NCBI RefSeq assembly: GCF_019633745.1
Contig: NZ_CP037968.1
Coordinates: forward strand, 2,610,789-2,674,788
Direction: 5' to 3'
From: Methanofollis formosanus
GTDB lineage: Archaea > Halobacteriota > Methanomicrobia > Methanomicrobiales > Methanofollaceae
DNA: 64,000 nt
The notes under the pieces are model-generated. The model searched no databases. It was not told the origin of the DNA and worked only from the letters and a program-made list of their open reading frames with translations. The translations under genes were made by a program, and so were the position numbers. How positions within the stretch are numbered: the first letter of the stretch is position 1; every line of letters begins with the position of its first letter. This document shows, piece by piece, positions 33,535-43,290 of the stretch.

Positions 33535-34560
33535 GGGGGGCGGCACGGGGCGCGTGATCCCGCTGAAAAGCGATCGGCTCTTTCCTGTCCCGCTCCTATC
33601 TTCGGGGTCATGACAACGGGAAAGATGTGGTGAACAGCCGTGCCGCCCCCTCATCACCTGGGACTGTTCTGTCGTCTCGCGAGAGGATAGGGCGGGGGAC
33701 GGCACGGGGTGGTGTGATCCCGCTGAAAAGCGATCGGCCCTTTCCCTTCCTGGGTCTATCTTCGGGGTCATGACGGCGAGACGGCGTGATGATCAGGCGT
33801 GCCGTCCCCTCATCACTAGGGACTGTTCTGCCGTCTCGCGAGAGGATAGGGCGGGGGACGGCACGAGGCGTGATCCCTTCGAAAAAAGATCAACTCTCTC
33901 CCGTCCCGGTCCAATCTTCGGGGTCATGACGGCGAGACGGCGTGATGATCCAAACGTGCCGTCCCCCTCATCACCGAATCTGTCCCACCCCCTCGCGAAA
34001 GGATAGGGCGGGGGACGGCACGCGGCGTGATCCCTCCGAAAAAAGATCAACTCTCTCCCGTCCCGGTTCAATCTTCGGGGTCATGACAACGGGAAAGATG
34101 TGATGATCAGGTGTGCCGTCCCGCATCATCGGATCTTTCCCGCAATCTCGCGAGAAGATAGGACGGGGGACGGCACGAGGCGCGTGATCCCGCTGAAAAG
34201 CGATCGGCCTTTTCCCGTCCGGGTTCAATCTTCGGGGTCATGACGGCGAGACGGCGTGGTGATCAGCCGTGCCGTCCCCAATCACCGGTTCTGTTCTGTC
34301 GTCTCGCGAGAAGATAGGGCCGGGGACGGCACGGGGTGGTGTGATCCCGCTGAAAAGCGATCGGCCCTTTCCCGTCCTGGGTCTATCTTCGGGGTCATGA
34401 CAACGGGAAAGATGTGATGATCAGGTGTGCCGTCCCCTCATCATCGGATCTTTCCCGCAATCTCGCGAGAAGATAGGACGGGGGACGGCACGAGGCGTGA
34501 TTAATCCGAAAAAAGATCGGGCCTCTCCGATCCGGTTCTATCCTCGGGGTCCCCCCCGCA
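33535..34560 (-). repeat. Tandem array 2: about six copies of the ~157-bp unit, inverted relative to array 1
   Basis: The palindrome CTCGCGAG recurs at about 33675, 33835, 33991, 34147, 34303 and 34462 (spacings 160, 156, 156, 156, 159). Read on the minus strand, each unit matches those of array 1: CATGACCCCGAAGATTGAAC, CCGGACGGGA, TTTTCAGCGGGATCAC, GTGCCGTCCCCCGTCCTATC, TTCTCGCGAGA, TTGCGGGAAAGATCCGATGA, GGGGACGGCAC. GTGCCGTCCC and GGGACGGCAC form the ends of a long potential stem-loop. No conserved reading frame is present across the copies. Confidence 0.9.
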
Positions 34561-34674
34561 GAGATAGTCATCAAGAGCATTTCTCCGGAGCCAAAAAAGA
34601 GCGATCAAGCGACGAGAAATGTTCAACCGCGTAGGTAAAACTACAGAGCCCCGAAAAAAAAGTATCTCAGGCCC

Positions 34675-35253
34675 TCACAGCGTGCCTTTCGTGCTCGGCA
34701 CACCCTTCCGGCCGTCCCGTGCGACCGCCTTCCTGAGGGCGACGCCGAAGGCCTTGTAGACCGCCTCGGCGATGTGGTGGTCGTTGCGCCCGTAGAACCG
34801 CACATGGGCCGTCACCCCGGCCTTCGTGCAAAGACTGTAGAAGAAGTGCTCGAAGAGCGTGGTGTCGATTCCGCCGACCATGGGGGCGTTGAACGACCCC
34901 GTGAAGACCAGGTAGCCCCGGCCGCCGACGTCCAGGGCGACCGTCGCGAGCGCCTCGTCCATCGGGATCGAGGCGTCGGCGAAACGCGTGATCCCCGCAC
35001 CGTCGCCGACCGCCTCCTTCAAAGCGGCGCCGAGCACGATCCCCACGTCCTCGACCAGGTGGTGGGCGTCCACCTCCAGGTCGCCCGCCGCATCCACCCG
35101 GAGGGCGAAGCCGCCGTGCTTCGCGAACGAGGTGAGCATATGGTCGAGGAAAGGCAGGCCGGTCTCGATCCTGCTCTCCCCCTCGCCCTCCAGGTCCAGG
35201 GCGAGGTCGATCCTCGTCTCCTTCGTCTCTCTCCGTATCGAACTTTGTCTCAT
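34675..35253 (-). CDS. hisB: Imidazoleglycerol-phosphate dehydratase
   Basis: This 192-residue monofunctional HisB dehydrates imidazoleglycerol phosphate in histidine synthesis. Manganese-binding and family motifs are [29 protein letters not shown], the E/D-rich [27 protein letters not shown] and [14 protein letters not shown]. Length and motif order match the standard enzyme. Its start overlaps the hisA stop (ATGA), making it the third gene of hisG-hisA-hisB. The gene ends about 115 bases from repeat array 2. Confidence 0.95.
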   Translation of the reverse strand: MRQSSIRRETKETRIDLALDLEGEGESRIETGLPFLDHMLTSFAKHGGFALRVDAAGDLEVDAHHLVEDVGIVLGAALKEAVGDGAGITRFADASIPMDEALATVALDVGGRGYLVFTGSFNAPMVGGIDTTLFEHFFYSLCTKAGVTAHVRFYGRNDHHIAEAVYKAFGVALRKAVARDGRKGVPSTKGTL

Positions 35254-35960
35254 CGTGCCGCCTCCAGTGCCTCTTCAAGCGTGATCTTCCCGCTGTACAG
35301 CGCCGACCCGAGCACCACGCCCGCGACCCCCAGGTCGCGGAGCGCCCGCACGTCCTCCGCGCTCGTCACCCCGCCGGCCACGACCACCGGGAGGTGGGTC
35401 CGCTCCAGCAGACGTGCGACCGGTTCGGTCTCGATACCCTGGCAGAGCCCTTCGACCGCCACGTTGGTGAAGAGCAGCGAACCCGCCCCGAGCATCTCGA
35501 AGCGTTGCGCCCAGGCAAGATAGTCGCCGGCCTCCTCCTGCCAGCCCTCGATGACCACCGCCCCGCCCCGTGCGTCGACGCCGGCCATCACCTGCTCGGG
35601 CCCAAACTCCAGGGAGAGATCGCGGACGATCTCGGGCTCGCGGACCGCCACCGTGCCCAGGATCACCCGGCCGACTCCCGTCTCCAGCCAGGCGCGGGCA
35701 TCCTCGCGGCTCCGGATCCCGCCGCCGAGCTGCACGAAGACCCCGGTCTCCTCGACCACCTCGCGGATCATCTCCGCGTTTGCCTGCGCCGACCCGAAGG
35801 CCCCGTCCAGGTTCACCACATGGAGCGCCTCGGCCCCCGCGTCCAGCCACCGGCGTGCGTTCTCAAGCGGCGTCCCGAAGGCCCGGGCACTCTCGCGCTT
35901 TCCCTGCACCAGCTGCACGCACTGCCCGCCCAGGATATCGACTGCCGGAAAGACGATCAT
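35250..35960 (-). CDS. hisA: Phosphoribosylformimino-5-aminoimidazole carboxamide ribotide isomerase
   Basis: This 236-residue TIM-barrel enzyme carries out the Amadori rearrangement of ProFAR to PRFAR. The N-terminal catalytic strand is [20 protein letters not shown] with the Asp in AVDILGG. The two phosphate-binding repeats are [17 protein letters not shown] and [19 protein letters not shown], and the second half has the VDARGG segment with catalytic Asp. It sits six bases after hisG and overlaps hisB by four, fitting a his operon. Confidence 0.95.
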   Translation of the reverse strand: MIVFPAVDILGGQCVQLVQGKRESARAFGTPLENARRWLDAGAEALHVVNLDGAFGSAQANAEMIREVVEETGVFVQLGGGIRSREDARAWLETGVGRVILGTVAVREPEIVRDLSLEFGPEQVMAGVDARGGAVVIEGWQEEAGDYLAWAQRFEMLGAGSLLFTNVAVEGLCQGIETEPVARLLERTHLPVVVAGGVTSAEDVRALRDLGVAGVVLGSALYSGKITLEEALEAAR

Positions 35961-35966
35961 AGGCGT

Positions 35967-36830
35967 TCAGGGGATCATCCGCTCGATCGACATCACCAGG
36001 ATATCACGGGCACCCGCCCGCTTCAACTGGTTGATGAGTTGATACACGCACTCCTCGGCCACCACCGCATGGACCGCGACCAGCCCCTCCTTCGAGGCCA
36101 CGTCCATCACCGTCGGCCCGCCCAGGCCAGGAAGCACCTCCTCGATCGCCGGCAGAGCCTCGCGCTGGGCGTTCATCATCAGGTAACACTGCCCCTGCGC
36201 CCGCACCACGCTCTCCAGGGCGAGGAGCACCTCGTGCACCTTCTCCTTCTTCTCGGTGAGGGCGGTGCGGTTCGCGATGACGCCCGTGCTCGACCTGAGC
36301 ACCTCGGCGATCACCCTGAGCCGGTTCGTCCTGATGGTCGTCCCCGAACTCGTCAGGTCCACGATGGCGTCGGCGATCCCCAGATACGGCGTCGCCTCGC
36401 AGGCCCCGCCGACCGGCACGATCGTCACCGAGACCCCGTGCCGTTCGAAGAACGTCCTGGTGATCGTCGGAAACTCGGTCGCCACCCGCGCCCCGTCGAG
36501 GTCGACGACCTCCACGACCGCCGAGTCCTCGGGCACCGCCGCCACCAGGGTGGCGCCGCCCATCTTCAGGTCGAGGAGTTCTTCCACGTCAGAGCCCCGC
36601 TCCATCACCATGTCGTGACCGGTGATCCCGATGTCTGCGGCGCCGTTGGCCACATATTCCGGGATATCGACAGGACGGGCAAAGAGCACCTCGATCTCGG
36701 GGTCCACGGTCTTCGCGACGAGTTTGCGCTCCCCGCTCCCGACCAGATGGATCCCGCTCTTTTCCACAAGTTCGCGGACCGGCTGGGCGATCCGCCCCTT
36801 GTTCGGTAATGCCAGGCGGATAGAGGTCAT
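35967..36830 (-). CDS. hisG: ATP phosphoribosyltransferase, long form
   Basis: This 287-residue enzyme starts histidine synthesis by joining ATP and PRPP. It is the long HisG type with a C-terminal regulatory ACT-like domain, which mediates histidine feedback inhibition in this class. Motifs: RLALPNKGRIAQPVRELVE at the start, GAADIGITGHDMV, and the PRPP loop AIVDLTSSGTTIRTNRLRVI (E-[VI]-x-D-lv-x-[ST]-G-x-T type). C-terminal GLGGPTVMDVASKEGLVAVH and GARDILVMSIERMI belong to the regulatory domain. ATG 36830 is preferred over a TTG three codons upstream. It is the first gene of the his cluster. Confidence 0.93.
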   Translation of the reverse strand: MTSIRLALPNKGRIAQPVRELVEKSGIHLVGSGERKLVAKTVDPEIEVLFARPVDIPEYVANGAADIGITGHDMVMERGSDVEELLDLKMGGATLVAAVPEDSAVVEVVDLDGARVATEFPTITRTFFERHGVSVTIVPVGGACEATPYLGIADAIVDLTSSGTTIRTNRLRVIAEVLRSSTGVIANRTALTEKKEKVHEVLLALESVVRAQGQCYLMMNAQREALPAIEEVLPGLGGPTVMDVASKEGLVAVHAVVAEECVYQLINQLKRAGARDILVMSIERMIP

Positions 36831-36861
36831 GGTTTTCAAAAAATGGTGGGTTTATTCGAAA

Positions 36862-38067
36862 TCAGAAGGTCTTCAGGTCGCCCCTGACGACCTTCTCGGT
36901 GATACCGGCGATGTCATCGAGACCGGTGTCGATGATCGCCTCGACCGCAGGCTGGACCTCGGCGAGGTCGACGCCCTTTCTCGGGATGATCTGGGCGCTC
37001 GCCACCAGCGGCTGGTCGATGGGGTGGCCGATCTGGGAGAGGAGCCTGATATAGATCTCCTGGATCCCGTCCACCTCGGCGACGCAGGTGTTCCCGAGCT
37101 GCGTCGCGAGGAGGTTGTAGATCTTGCCGATATGGTTGATCGGGTTCTTCCCGCTCGTCGCCTCCATGCTCATCGGGCGGTTGGGGGTGATCAGCCCGTT
37201 GCACCGGTTGCCCCGGCCCACCGAGCCGTCGTCGCCCATCTCGGCCGAGGTGCCGTTGACGGTGAGGAAGACGCTGCCGTTGTTGATGTCGTCGGCGGTG
37301 TTGACGAAGACCTGCGTCTTTCTGCCGGTGAACTGCGGGGCGATCCCCTGCAGGCTCTCCTTGAGTTTCTCGACCGCCTCGACGTACTCGCCGACGTCGG
37401 CGAGGTAGCGGTCGACCATCGCCACCGCGAGGGTGAGGGTGATCTCGTCGCCGTCACGCAGGCCCATCACCTTCACGTCGGTCCCGATCTCCGGGTGGCG
37501 GGGGCGGTAGGCGGTGTCGATATAGTCGGAGACGCCCTTGACCAGGCTCTCGGCCTCGCTGAACGGGGCGTGGCCCACGCCAAACGAAGTGTCGTTGGCC
37601 CGCATCACCCTGGTGCCGCCGCAGGTCTTGAAGACGTCGCGCAGGTCGGTCGACCCGGTCCCCATCCGGCAGTCGACGATGATGTCGCGTTCCATGTTCA
37701 TGATGGGGATGATGCTCTTCACATAGGCCCTGGCCGCCTCGACGGCGATGGCGTCGGCCGGGATGTTGATCCCGTCGAAGGTCTTGGTGGCCCGTCCGGT
37801 GAGGAGGGCGTAGATCGGCTTGACGACCTTGCCGCCGCCGAAACAGGGGATGGACTCGCCGGCGACGATCTCGCCCTGGTCGGTGTTGTGGTGGAGGTAC
37901 ACCCCGCACTCGTCCATGTACGCCCGGCAGAGCGCCCGCGAGATTGCCTCCGCGATCCCGTCGGCGATGCTGTCAGGGTGACCGATACCCTTGCGCTCGA
38001 CCAGTTCGATCTGCTGTTGTTCGGTGGGGGTCTGTTCGATCTGCTCTACCCTGATATTCCTGATCAT
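36862..38067 (-). CDS. mat: S-adenosylmethionine synthetase, archaeal type
   Basis: This 401-residue enzyme makes S-adenosylmethionine from methionine and ATP. It belongs to the archaeal AdoMet synthetase family, which differs from bacterial MetK in sequence. Motifs: [20 protein letters not shown] near the start, [20 protein letters not shown] (trimmed), [20 protein letters not shown] (trimmed), [20 protein letters not shown] and GRNCNGLITP-like [23 protein letters not shown] 38067 has GAGGG five bases upstream. A TATA-like sequence at 38092-38102 suggests its own promoter, separate from the dacZ operon that ends 57 bases upstream. Confidence 0.95.
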   Translation of the reverse strand: MIRNIRVEQIEQTPTEQQQIELVERKGIGHPDSIADGIAEAISRALCRAYMDECGVYLHHNTDQGEIVAGESIPCFGGGKVVKPIYALLTGRATKTFDGINIPADAIAVEAARAYVKSIIPIMNMERDIIVDCRMGTGSTDLRDVFKTCGGTRVMRANDTSFGVGHAPFSEAESLVKGVSDYIDTAYRPRHPEIGTDVKVMGLRDGDEITLTLAVAMVDRYLADVGEYVEAVEKLKESLQGIAPQFTGRKTQVFVNTADDINNGSVFLTVNGTSAEMGDDGSVGRGNRCNGLITPNRPMSMEATSGKNPINHIGKIYNLLATQLGNTCVAEVDGIQEIYIRLLSQIGHPIDQPLVASAQIIPRKGVDLAEVQPAVEAIIDTGLDDIAGITEKVVRGDLKTF

Positions 38068-38091
38068 AATAACCCTCAATCTTGTGGATGG

Positions 38092-38102
38092 TACATAAAA
38101 TG
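38092..38102 (-). promoter_or_regulatory. TATA box of mat
   Basis: On the minus strand CATTTTATGTA lies about 25-35 bases before the mat ATG, in the short gap after dacZ. Confidence 0.45.
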
Positions 38103-38124
38103 CTTGGGCATCATTTAACCATTT

Positions 38125-38922
38125 CTAACTGGTGATCCTGATATCCGACCGGATCGTAATCGTACAGACGCCGTCACGGAAGACTCTCACCAATCCGCCG
38201 CTCTCCGAGACCGTCACCCCGACGGCAGGCATCACCGCGGTGATCGCCGCCGTCGCCAGGTGCCGCCCGCCCAGGCCCGGCGGGAGGTCGACGACCTTCG
38301 CGTTGACGTCGAGGTACGTCCCGGCCGACTGGAGCGTCCCTTCGGTGTCCAGGACGAAGACCCCGTCGATCTGCGCGAACTCCTTGACGCTCTCCCAGTT
38401 CTCGCGGTTTGTGACGTCGCGGTAGGCCGGGTCGTGCCCCGCGTACGGGTTGAGGATCGCCTGGTGGGAGTGGCGGGCGATCTTTGTCGGGTCGCCGATG
38501 ACGAAGGCGGTCCCGATCGCCCTGCCCTCCCGTCCTTCGACGGCGATCTCGAGGGCCAGGTTGAGGACGGCGTACATCACGTCCCTGGGGACGATGTCCT
38601 CGTACTCCTTGATATTGACGAAGTTCTTCGCCTTCTCCAGGTCGAAGACCAGGATGGCGTACGGGAAGACCGCCACCACCGTCCCGTCCTCGAACCGGTC
38701 CTTCAGGTAGACCTGCACCGCGGCGTCGAGCATATGGTGCTCGCAGACCGAGAGGATCTCGCACATCGAGAGGTCCTTGAGGATGTCGAGCTGCAGGTCC
38801 TGGACCCAGATCAGCGGCACCTTTGCCTGGCAGGTGCAGGGGCGGGTGAAGGCGACGACCGCCCGTGCCCCGATCTCTTCGGCGAGGTCCGCCCCGGTCT
38901 GGACAAGGAGTTGCTCGTTCAT
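38125..38922 (-). CDS. dacZ: Diadenylate cyclase, archaeal DacZ type
   Basis: This 265-residue protein matches archaeal DacZ, which makes cyclic di-AMP from two ATP. The N-terminal ~120 residues form the archaeal-specific domain (VVAFTRPCTCQAKVPLIWVQ). The C-terminal DisA_N/DAC domain has GRAIGTAFVIGDP, then the catalytic DG motif in IDGVFVLDTEGTL and the ATP-binding GGRHLATAAIT in place of the bacterial GxRHRAA. These are the two DAC active-site segments. The start overlaps the sucD stop (ATGA), making dacZ the last gene of a fum-kor-suc operon. In other archaea c-di-AMP is linked to osmotic balance; the coupling with carbon metabolism is notable. Confidence 0.88.
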   Translation of the reverse strand: MNEQLLVQTGADLAEEIGARAVVAFTRPCTCQAKVPLIWVQDLQLDILKDLSMCEILSVCEHHMLDAAVQVYLKDRFEDGTVVAVFPYAILVFDLEKAKNFVNIKEYEDIVPRDVMYAVLNLALEIAVEGREGRAIGTAFVIGDPTKIARHSHQAILNPYAGHDPAYRDVTNRENWESVKEFAQIDGVFVLDTEGTLQSAGTYLDVNAKVVDLPPGLGGRHLATAAITAVMPAVGVTVSESGGLVRVFRDGVCTITIRSDIRITS

Positions 38923-39785
38923 AGGAGTCTTTTGATGATGCCGGGGATCTCGGAGGGCCGCGAGGCGACGTCGACCCCCATCGCTTTGAGCCGCTGGATC
39001 TTGGACTTCGCGTCGCCCTCGCCGCCGGCGATGATCGCACCCGCGTGGCCCATCCGTTTGTTCGGCGGGGCGGTGACCCCGGCGATGTAGGCCGCGATGG
39101 GCAGGTCGGTCGACTTTACGCCTTCCTCTTCCAGGTTGCCGCCGACCTCGCCGATGAGCACCACGGCTTTGGTCTGCGGGTCTTCCTCGAAGCGGGCCAG
39201 GGTGTCGGCGAAGGTCTGGCCGATGACCGGGTCGCCCCCGATCCCGACGACCGTGGACTGGCCGATGCCCGCCCTCGTCAGTTCGTCGACGACCTCGTAG
39301 GTGAGTGTCCCGCTCCGCGAGACGACCCCGACGTGGCCGCGGGAGGAGAGGTGGGCCGGCATGATCCCGAGTTTCAGTTCGCCGGGTGAGAGGAGGCCCG
39401 GACAGTTCGGGCCGATGACCGTGCAGCCCATCGTCTCCGCGTACCCGATCGCCTTCATGGCGTCGTGGACCGGGATATGTTCGGTGACCGCCACGATCAG
39501 GTCGAGCCCCGCGTGGGCGCCTTCCATGATCGAGTCACCGGCCGCACCGGCCGGGACGAAGAGGACGCTCGACGTCGCGTCGTGTTCGGCCAGCGCTTCC
39601 TTGACGGTGTCGTAGACCGGGACGCCGCAGACCTCGCGGCCGCCCTTGCCGGGCGTGACCCCGGCGACGACGCCTCTGCCCCCGACCGAGCGGGCATACT
39701 CGTTCATCAGGTTGATATGGAACGAACCCTGTTTGCCGGTCGCGCCCTGCACGATGACGCCCGTGTCTTTGTCGCCGTAAATCAT
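38919..39785 (-). CDS. sucD: Succinyl-CoA ligase (ADP-forming), alpha subunit
   Basis: This 288-residue subunit holds the CoA-binding domain and the phosphohistidine. Motifs: [20 protein letters not shown] (SucD CoA-binding start), [53 protein letters not shown] (trimmed) and [20 protein letters not shown], whose His is the phosphorylated residue. Overlaps of four bases link it to sucC and dacZ. In methanogens it works between succinate and 2-oxoglutarate in the reductive direction. Confidence 0.95.
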   Translation of the reverse strand: MIYGDKDTGVIVQGATGKQGSFHINLMNEYARSVGGRGVVAGVTPGKGGREVCGVPVYDTVKEALAEHDATSSVLFVPAGAAGDSIMEGAHAGLDLIVAVTEHIPVHDAMKAIGYAETMGCTVIGPNCPGLLSPGELKLGIMPAHLSSRGHVGVVSRSGTLTYEVVDELTRAGIGQSTVVGIGGDPVIGQTFADTLARFEEDPQTKAVVLIGEVGGNLEEEGVKSTDLPIAAYIAGVTAPPNKRMGHAGAIIAGGEGDAKSKIQRLKAMGVDVASRPSEIPGIIKRLL

Positions 39786-40867
39786 GCGGTCACCTCCACC
39801 GCGGCCTTGACGGCCTCGTCCATGCTCCCGAGCATCTGGTAGCCGTGCCCGGCCAGGATCTCTTTCCCTTCTTTCTCGTTGGTGCCGGCGAGCCGGACGA
39901 TCACCGGCTGTTCGACGCCGGCCTCGATGATCCCGCGGGCCACCTCGTCGCAGCGGGTGATCCCGCCCAGGAGGTTGACGATGATCACTTTGACGTCGGG
40001 CATATCGGCGACCAGTTCGACGGCGTATTTCACGCGGTCCTTGTCGGCGCCGCCGCCGACGTCCAGGAAGTTCGCCGCCTTCCCGCCGAAGTGTTCGATG
40101 AGGTCCAGGGTGGACATTGTCAGCCCGGCGCCGTTGCCGATGACCCCGATCGAACCGTCGAGTTCGACGTAGGAGAACCCGTGCCGCTCGGCCTCGCGCT
40201 CGCGGCGGGTGAGGTCGCGGTTCACCGCGATCTCCTGGCGGGCCAGGGCGTTGTCGTCGATGATCAGTTTGGCGTCCGCGGCATAGACCCCCTGCGGGGT
40301 GGTGACCAGCGGGTTGATCTCGGCGAGGAGGGCGTCGCGGTCGCAGAAGACGTGGTAGAGTTTGTTGATCGTCTCGCCGACCTCGGCCGGGGCGTCCCGG
40401 ATCAGTTCGCGCAGCAGGAACCGCGGGATATTGCGGAGGAGCGGCGTGAACGAGACCTTCCGGATCGCGTCCGGGTTGGTCTTTGCCGTCTCCTCGATAT
40501 TGACGCCGCCGGTATCGGCGAAGAGGACGACCGGGTGTTTGGTCGAACGGTCGATGGTGATGCTGACGTAGTACTCGTGCTGGATGTCAAGGCGCTCCTC
40601 GATGAGCACCCTGGCGACCTTGACGCCCTTGATCTCGCGGGCGAAGAGTTCGCGGGCGGCGATGACCGCCGTGTCGGTGTCGGCCATCAGGACGCCGCCG
40701 GCCTTCCCCCGTCCGCCGACGTCGACCTGCGCCTTCACCACGACGTTGGGCCCGACCTTGCGGAGGTTGAGGACCGCCTCCTCGTGGTCGCTGATCAGGA
40801 CGCCCCTGGGCACCTGGATCCCGTGCTGTTTAAACAGTTCTTTTGCTTCGAATTCAAGCAGTTTCAT
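39782..40867 (-). CDS. sucC: Succinyl-CoA ligase (ADP-forming), beta subunit
   Basis: This 361-residue ATP-grasp subunit binds ATP and pairs with SucD. The N-terminus MKLLEFEAKELFKQHGIQVP and VVKAQVDVGGRGKAGGVLMA are the nucleotide-binding region; EINPLVTT with the Mg-binding Glu, SYVELDGSIGVIGNGAGLTM-type sequence (trimmed) and FLDVGGGADKDRVKYAVELV (trimmed) follow, and NLLGGITRCDEVARGI contacts the alpha subunit. Its start lies 14 bases inside the end of korC and its stop overlaps sucD. Length is normal for the archaeal form. Confidence 0.95.
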   Translation of the reverse strand: MKLLEFEAKELFKQHGIQVPRGVLISDHEEAVLNLRKVGPNVVVKAQVDVGGRGKAGGVLMADTDTAVIAARELFAREIKGVKVARVLIEERLDIQHEYYVSITIDRSTKHPVVLFADTGGVNIEETAKTNPDAIRKVSFTPLLRNIPRFLLRELIRDAPAEVGETINKLYHVFCDRDALLAEINPLVTTPQGVYAADAKLIIDDNALARQEIAVNRDLTRREREAERHGFSYVELDGSIGVIGNGAGLTMSTLDLIEHFGGKAANFLDVGGGADKDRVKYAVELVADMPDVKVIIVNLLGGITRCDEVARGIIEAGVEQPVIVRLAGTNEKEGKEILAGHGYQMLGSMDEAVKAAVEVTA

Positions 40868-41402
40868 TCTGCATACTCCTTGTGCCGAGGTCGAAACCGA
40901 GTTTCAGCGCCCGCATATTGAGGTCCTCGGTCCCCTTCGGGACCGAGTCGAGGACGGCCTTCTCGATCGCCTCTCTGGAGACGATCTCGGTGGTCGCAAT
41001 CAGCGCACCGAGCATCACGATGTTCGCGACGATCACCCGGTTCAGGGTGAACTTCGCCTCGTAGGTCGCCGGGATGGAGTGGAACCGGCACGCGGGCCGG
41101 TCCTGCACGAGACCGTCGTCGAGGAGCATCACCGCTCCTTCCGGCGCCCCGGCGCCGTACTTGAGGAAGCCTTCCTGCGACATGATCACATAGATGTCGG
41201 GCTCGGTCACCTCGGGGTACAAAACCGGTTCGTCGTCGATGACGACGGCGCTCATCGACGCCCCGCCCCGCGCCTCGGGGCCGTAGACCTGCGTCTGGAC
41301 GGCGTACTTCTCGTCGTAGATCGCCGCCGCCCGGCCGAGGATGACGGCCGAGAGGATGATCCCCTGGCCGCCGAAGCCCGAGAACCGCACTTCGTGTCTC
41401 AT
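40854..41402 (-). CDS. korC: 2-oxoglutarate:ferredoxin oxidoreductase, gamma subunit
   Basis: This 182-residue protein is the gamma-domain subunit of Kor. It begins EVRFSGFGGQGIILSAVILG, the glycine-rich motif of the family, followed by QTQVYGPEARGGASMSAVVI (trimmed). It interacts with the TPP subunit and takes part in the CoA-dependent step. ATGA overlap with korB and a 14-base overlap with sucC place it in the middle of the operon. Order korD-A-B-C is that of other methanogens. Confidence 0.94.
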   Translation of the reverse strand: MRHEVRFSGFGGQGIILSAVILGRAAAIYDEKYAVQTQVYGPEARGGASMSAVVIDDEPVLYPEVTEPDIYVIMSQEGFLKYGAGAPEGAVMLLDDGLVQDRPACRFHSIPATYEAKFTLNRVIVANIVMLGALIATTEIVSREAIEKAVLDSVPKGTEDLNMRALKLGFDLGTRSMQNETA

Positions 41403-42193
41403 TCTTCAGGCACCCCCATCGCCGGCCGGTTCCGCCGCACGAACTCGCCCACCGGGAACTTGTCCGCGGGGAGCGGTCGGCCTTCGGCCTCCATCTGTTT
41501 CCATTTTTTCATCAGGACGGCATGGTCGCGCATCCACAGGATCATCGAGTGGGCGTCGCGGAGTTTGTTCCGCCGCCCGTACCCGGTCGGGCACTGGACC
41601 AGGGCCTCGACGAGCGAGAAGCCCGGGGTCTCCAGCCCGGCCTGCACCGCCCGCGTCAGTTCCTTCACATGGTACGAGGTCCAGCGGGAGACATAGTTCG
41701 CACCGGCCGCCACCGCGAGGGAGGCGAGGTCGAAGGGGGCCTCGTGGCACCCGTACGGCGTCGTGGTCGAGATGGCGCCGAGCGGGGTGCACGGGCTCCC
41801 CTGCCCGCCGGTCATCCCGTAGATGTAGTTGTTCATGCAGACGACGGTGAGGTCGATGTTCCTCCGGCAGGCATGGATGAAGTGGTTGCCGCCGATCGCC
41901 GCCATGTCGCCATCGCCGGTGAAGACCACGACGTGGAGGTCGGGCCGGCTGAGTTTCACGCCGGTGGCGAAGGGGATCGCCCGGCCGTGGGTGGTGTGGA
42001 GGGAGTCGGTGACGATGTACCCCGGCGCCCTGGACGAACACCCGATCCCTGAGATGAAGACCGTGTCCTCGGGCTCCCAGCCCATCTGGTTCACGGCGTT
42101 GAGGGTGCAGTTGATCACCGTGCCGTTCCCGCACCCGGTGCAGTAGATGTGGGGCATGCGGTCTTCCCGCAGCCACTCCCGAAAGTCTTTCAC
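41399..42193 (-). CDS. korB: 2-oxoglutarate:ferredoxin oxidoreductase, beta subunit
   Basis: From GTG 42193 the product is 264 residues; the GTG overlaps the korA stop (GTGA), and the longer frame upstream is a shadow of korA. It carries the TPP-binding domain: PHIYCTGCGNGTVINCTLNA at the N-terminus, GIGCSSRAPGYI, HGRAIPFATGVKLSRPDLHV and the GDGDMAAIGGNHFIHACRRN diphosphate motif ending in NN (NNYIYGMTGGQ). Together with KorA/C/D it reductively carboxylates succinyl-CoA to 2-oxoglutarate with reduced ferredoxin. Confidence 0.94.
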   Translation of the reverse strand: MKDFREWLREDRMPHIYCTGCGNGTVINCTLNAVNQMGWEPEDTVFISGIGCSSRAPGYIVTDSLHTTHGRAIPFATGVKLSRPDLHVVVFTGDGDMAAIGGNHFIHACRRNIDLTVVCMNNYIYGMTGGQGSPCTPLGAISTTTPYGCHEAPFDLASLAVAAGANYVSRWTSYHVKELTRAVQAGLETPGFSLVEALVQCPTGYGRRNKLRDAHSMILWMRDHAVLMKKWKQMEAEGRPLPADKFPVGEFVRRNRPAMGVPEE

Positions 42194-43290
42194 AGGTATT
42201 CCTCCGCCGTCTTGGCGAGCCGCGCCGGGGTGTGCAGTTCGCCGCCGAGTTCGGGCACCGGGACGACCGGCACCGCGGTGTGGCTGGCGACCTCCCGCGC
42301 GATCTGCCCGAGGTTCAGTTCGGGGACTAAAAAGACCCTGGCGTTTGTGAACTCCTGCAGCGCGAAGTCGGGGAAGGGCCAGACCACCCGCAGGCGCAGG
42401 GAACCGACCCGTTCGTCGTCCATGTCCCTGACCGCTTGTTTCACCGAGCGTCCGGGCGATCCGTACGAGACGAAGACCACCTCGGCGTCCGGGTTGGTCA
42501 CCTCGTAGTCGGCCATCTCCCGGCGCGCCCCCTCGACTTTCCCGACGAGCCGCCTGACCAGGCGGTCGTGGACCTCGGGGTCGGTGGAGGAGGGGTAGCC
42601 CCGCTCGTCGTGGGTGAGTCCGGTGACGTGCACCCCGTAGCCCTGGCCGAAGGTCGGGAACCCGGGGACGCCGTCTTCGCCCGCGGCGAAGGGGAGCGCA
42701 CCCTTCTCGAGCGGCCGGCGCTCGACGATCTCGACGGCGTCGGGCACCTCGATCCGCTCGCGCATATGCGCGATGATCTCGTCGGTCATCACGAAGGTCG
42801 GCACCCGGTACCGGTCCGAGAGGTTGAAGGCCTTTGCGGTCAGTTCGTACATCTCCTGCACCGACCCCGGGCTGACGGCGATGACCGCGATGTCGCCGTG
42901 CGACCCGAACCGGCACTGCATCATGTCGCCCTGGGAGGCGCGGGTCGGCTGACCGGTGCTCGGCCCGCCGCGCTGGACATTGACGACGACGCACGGGGTC
43001 TCGGTCATGATCGCATAGCCGAGGTTCTCCATCATCAGGGAGAAACCCGGACCCGAGGTGGCGGTCATGGACCGCTTCCCGGTCCACGAGGCGCCGATCA
43101 CCGAGGCGATGCTTGCCAGTTCGTCTTCCATCTGGACAAAGACGCCGCCGACCTTCGGAAGGCGTCTGGCCATGTGTTCGGCGACCTCGGTCGAGGGCGT
43201 GATCGGGTAGCCCCCGAAGAACCGGCACCCGGCCGCGAGGGCACCTTCGGCACAGGCGGTGTTGCCCTGCCAGAACTCAAGACGCGTCAC
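42190..43290 (-). CDS. korA: 2-oxoglutarate:ferredoxin oxidoreductase, alpha subunit
   Basis: This 366-residue subunit contains the pyrimidine-binding and transketolase-C-like domains. The start LEFWQGNTACAEGALAAGCR and FFGGYPITPSTEVAEHMARR are typical of KorA, as are SGPGFSLMMENLGYAIMTET (trimmed), QRGGPSTGQPTRASQGDMMQ and TDEIIAHMRE. The second half has the transketolase C-terminal fold (VVWPFPDFALQEF). The start overlaps korD by four bases. Length is normal. Confidence 0.94.
   Translation of the reverse strand: MTRLEFWQGNTACAEGALAAGCRFFGGYPITPSTEVAEHMARRLPKVGGVFVQMEDELASIASVIGASWTGKRSMTATSGPGFSLMMENLGYAIMTETPCVVVNVQRGGPSTGQPTRASQGDMMQCRFGSHGDIAVIAVSPGSVQEMYELTAKAFNLSDRYRVPTFVMTDEIIAHMRERIEVPDAVEIVERRPLEKGALPFAAGEDGVPGFPTFGQGYGVHVTGLTHDERGYPSSTDPEVHDRLVRRLVGKVEGARREMADYEVTNPDAEVVFVSYGSPGRSVKQAVRDMDDERVGSLRLRVVWPFPDFALQEFTNARVFLVPELNLGQIAREVASHTAVPVVPVPELGGELHTPARLAKTAEEYL

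Noticed and set aside
34560-34675. Attachment site at the end of array 2
   Set aside because: No tRNA or duplicated target sequence is found here; the only tRNA in the window is at 2078-2150.
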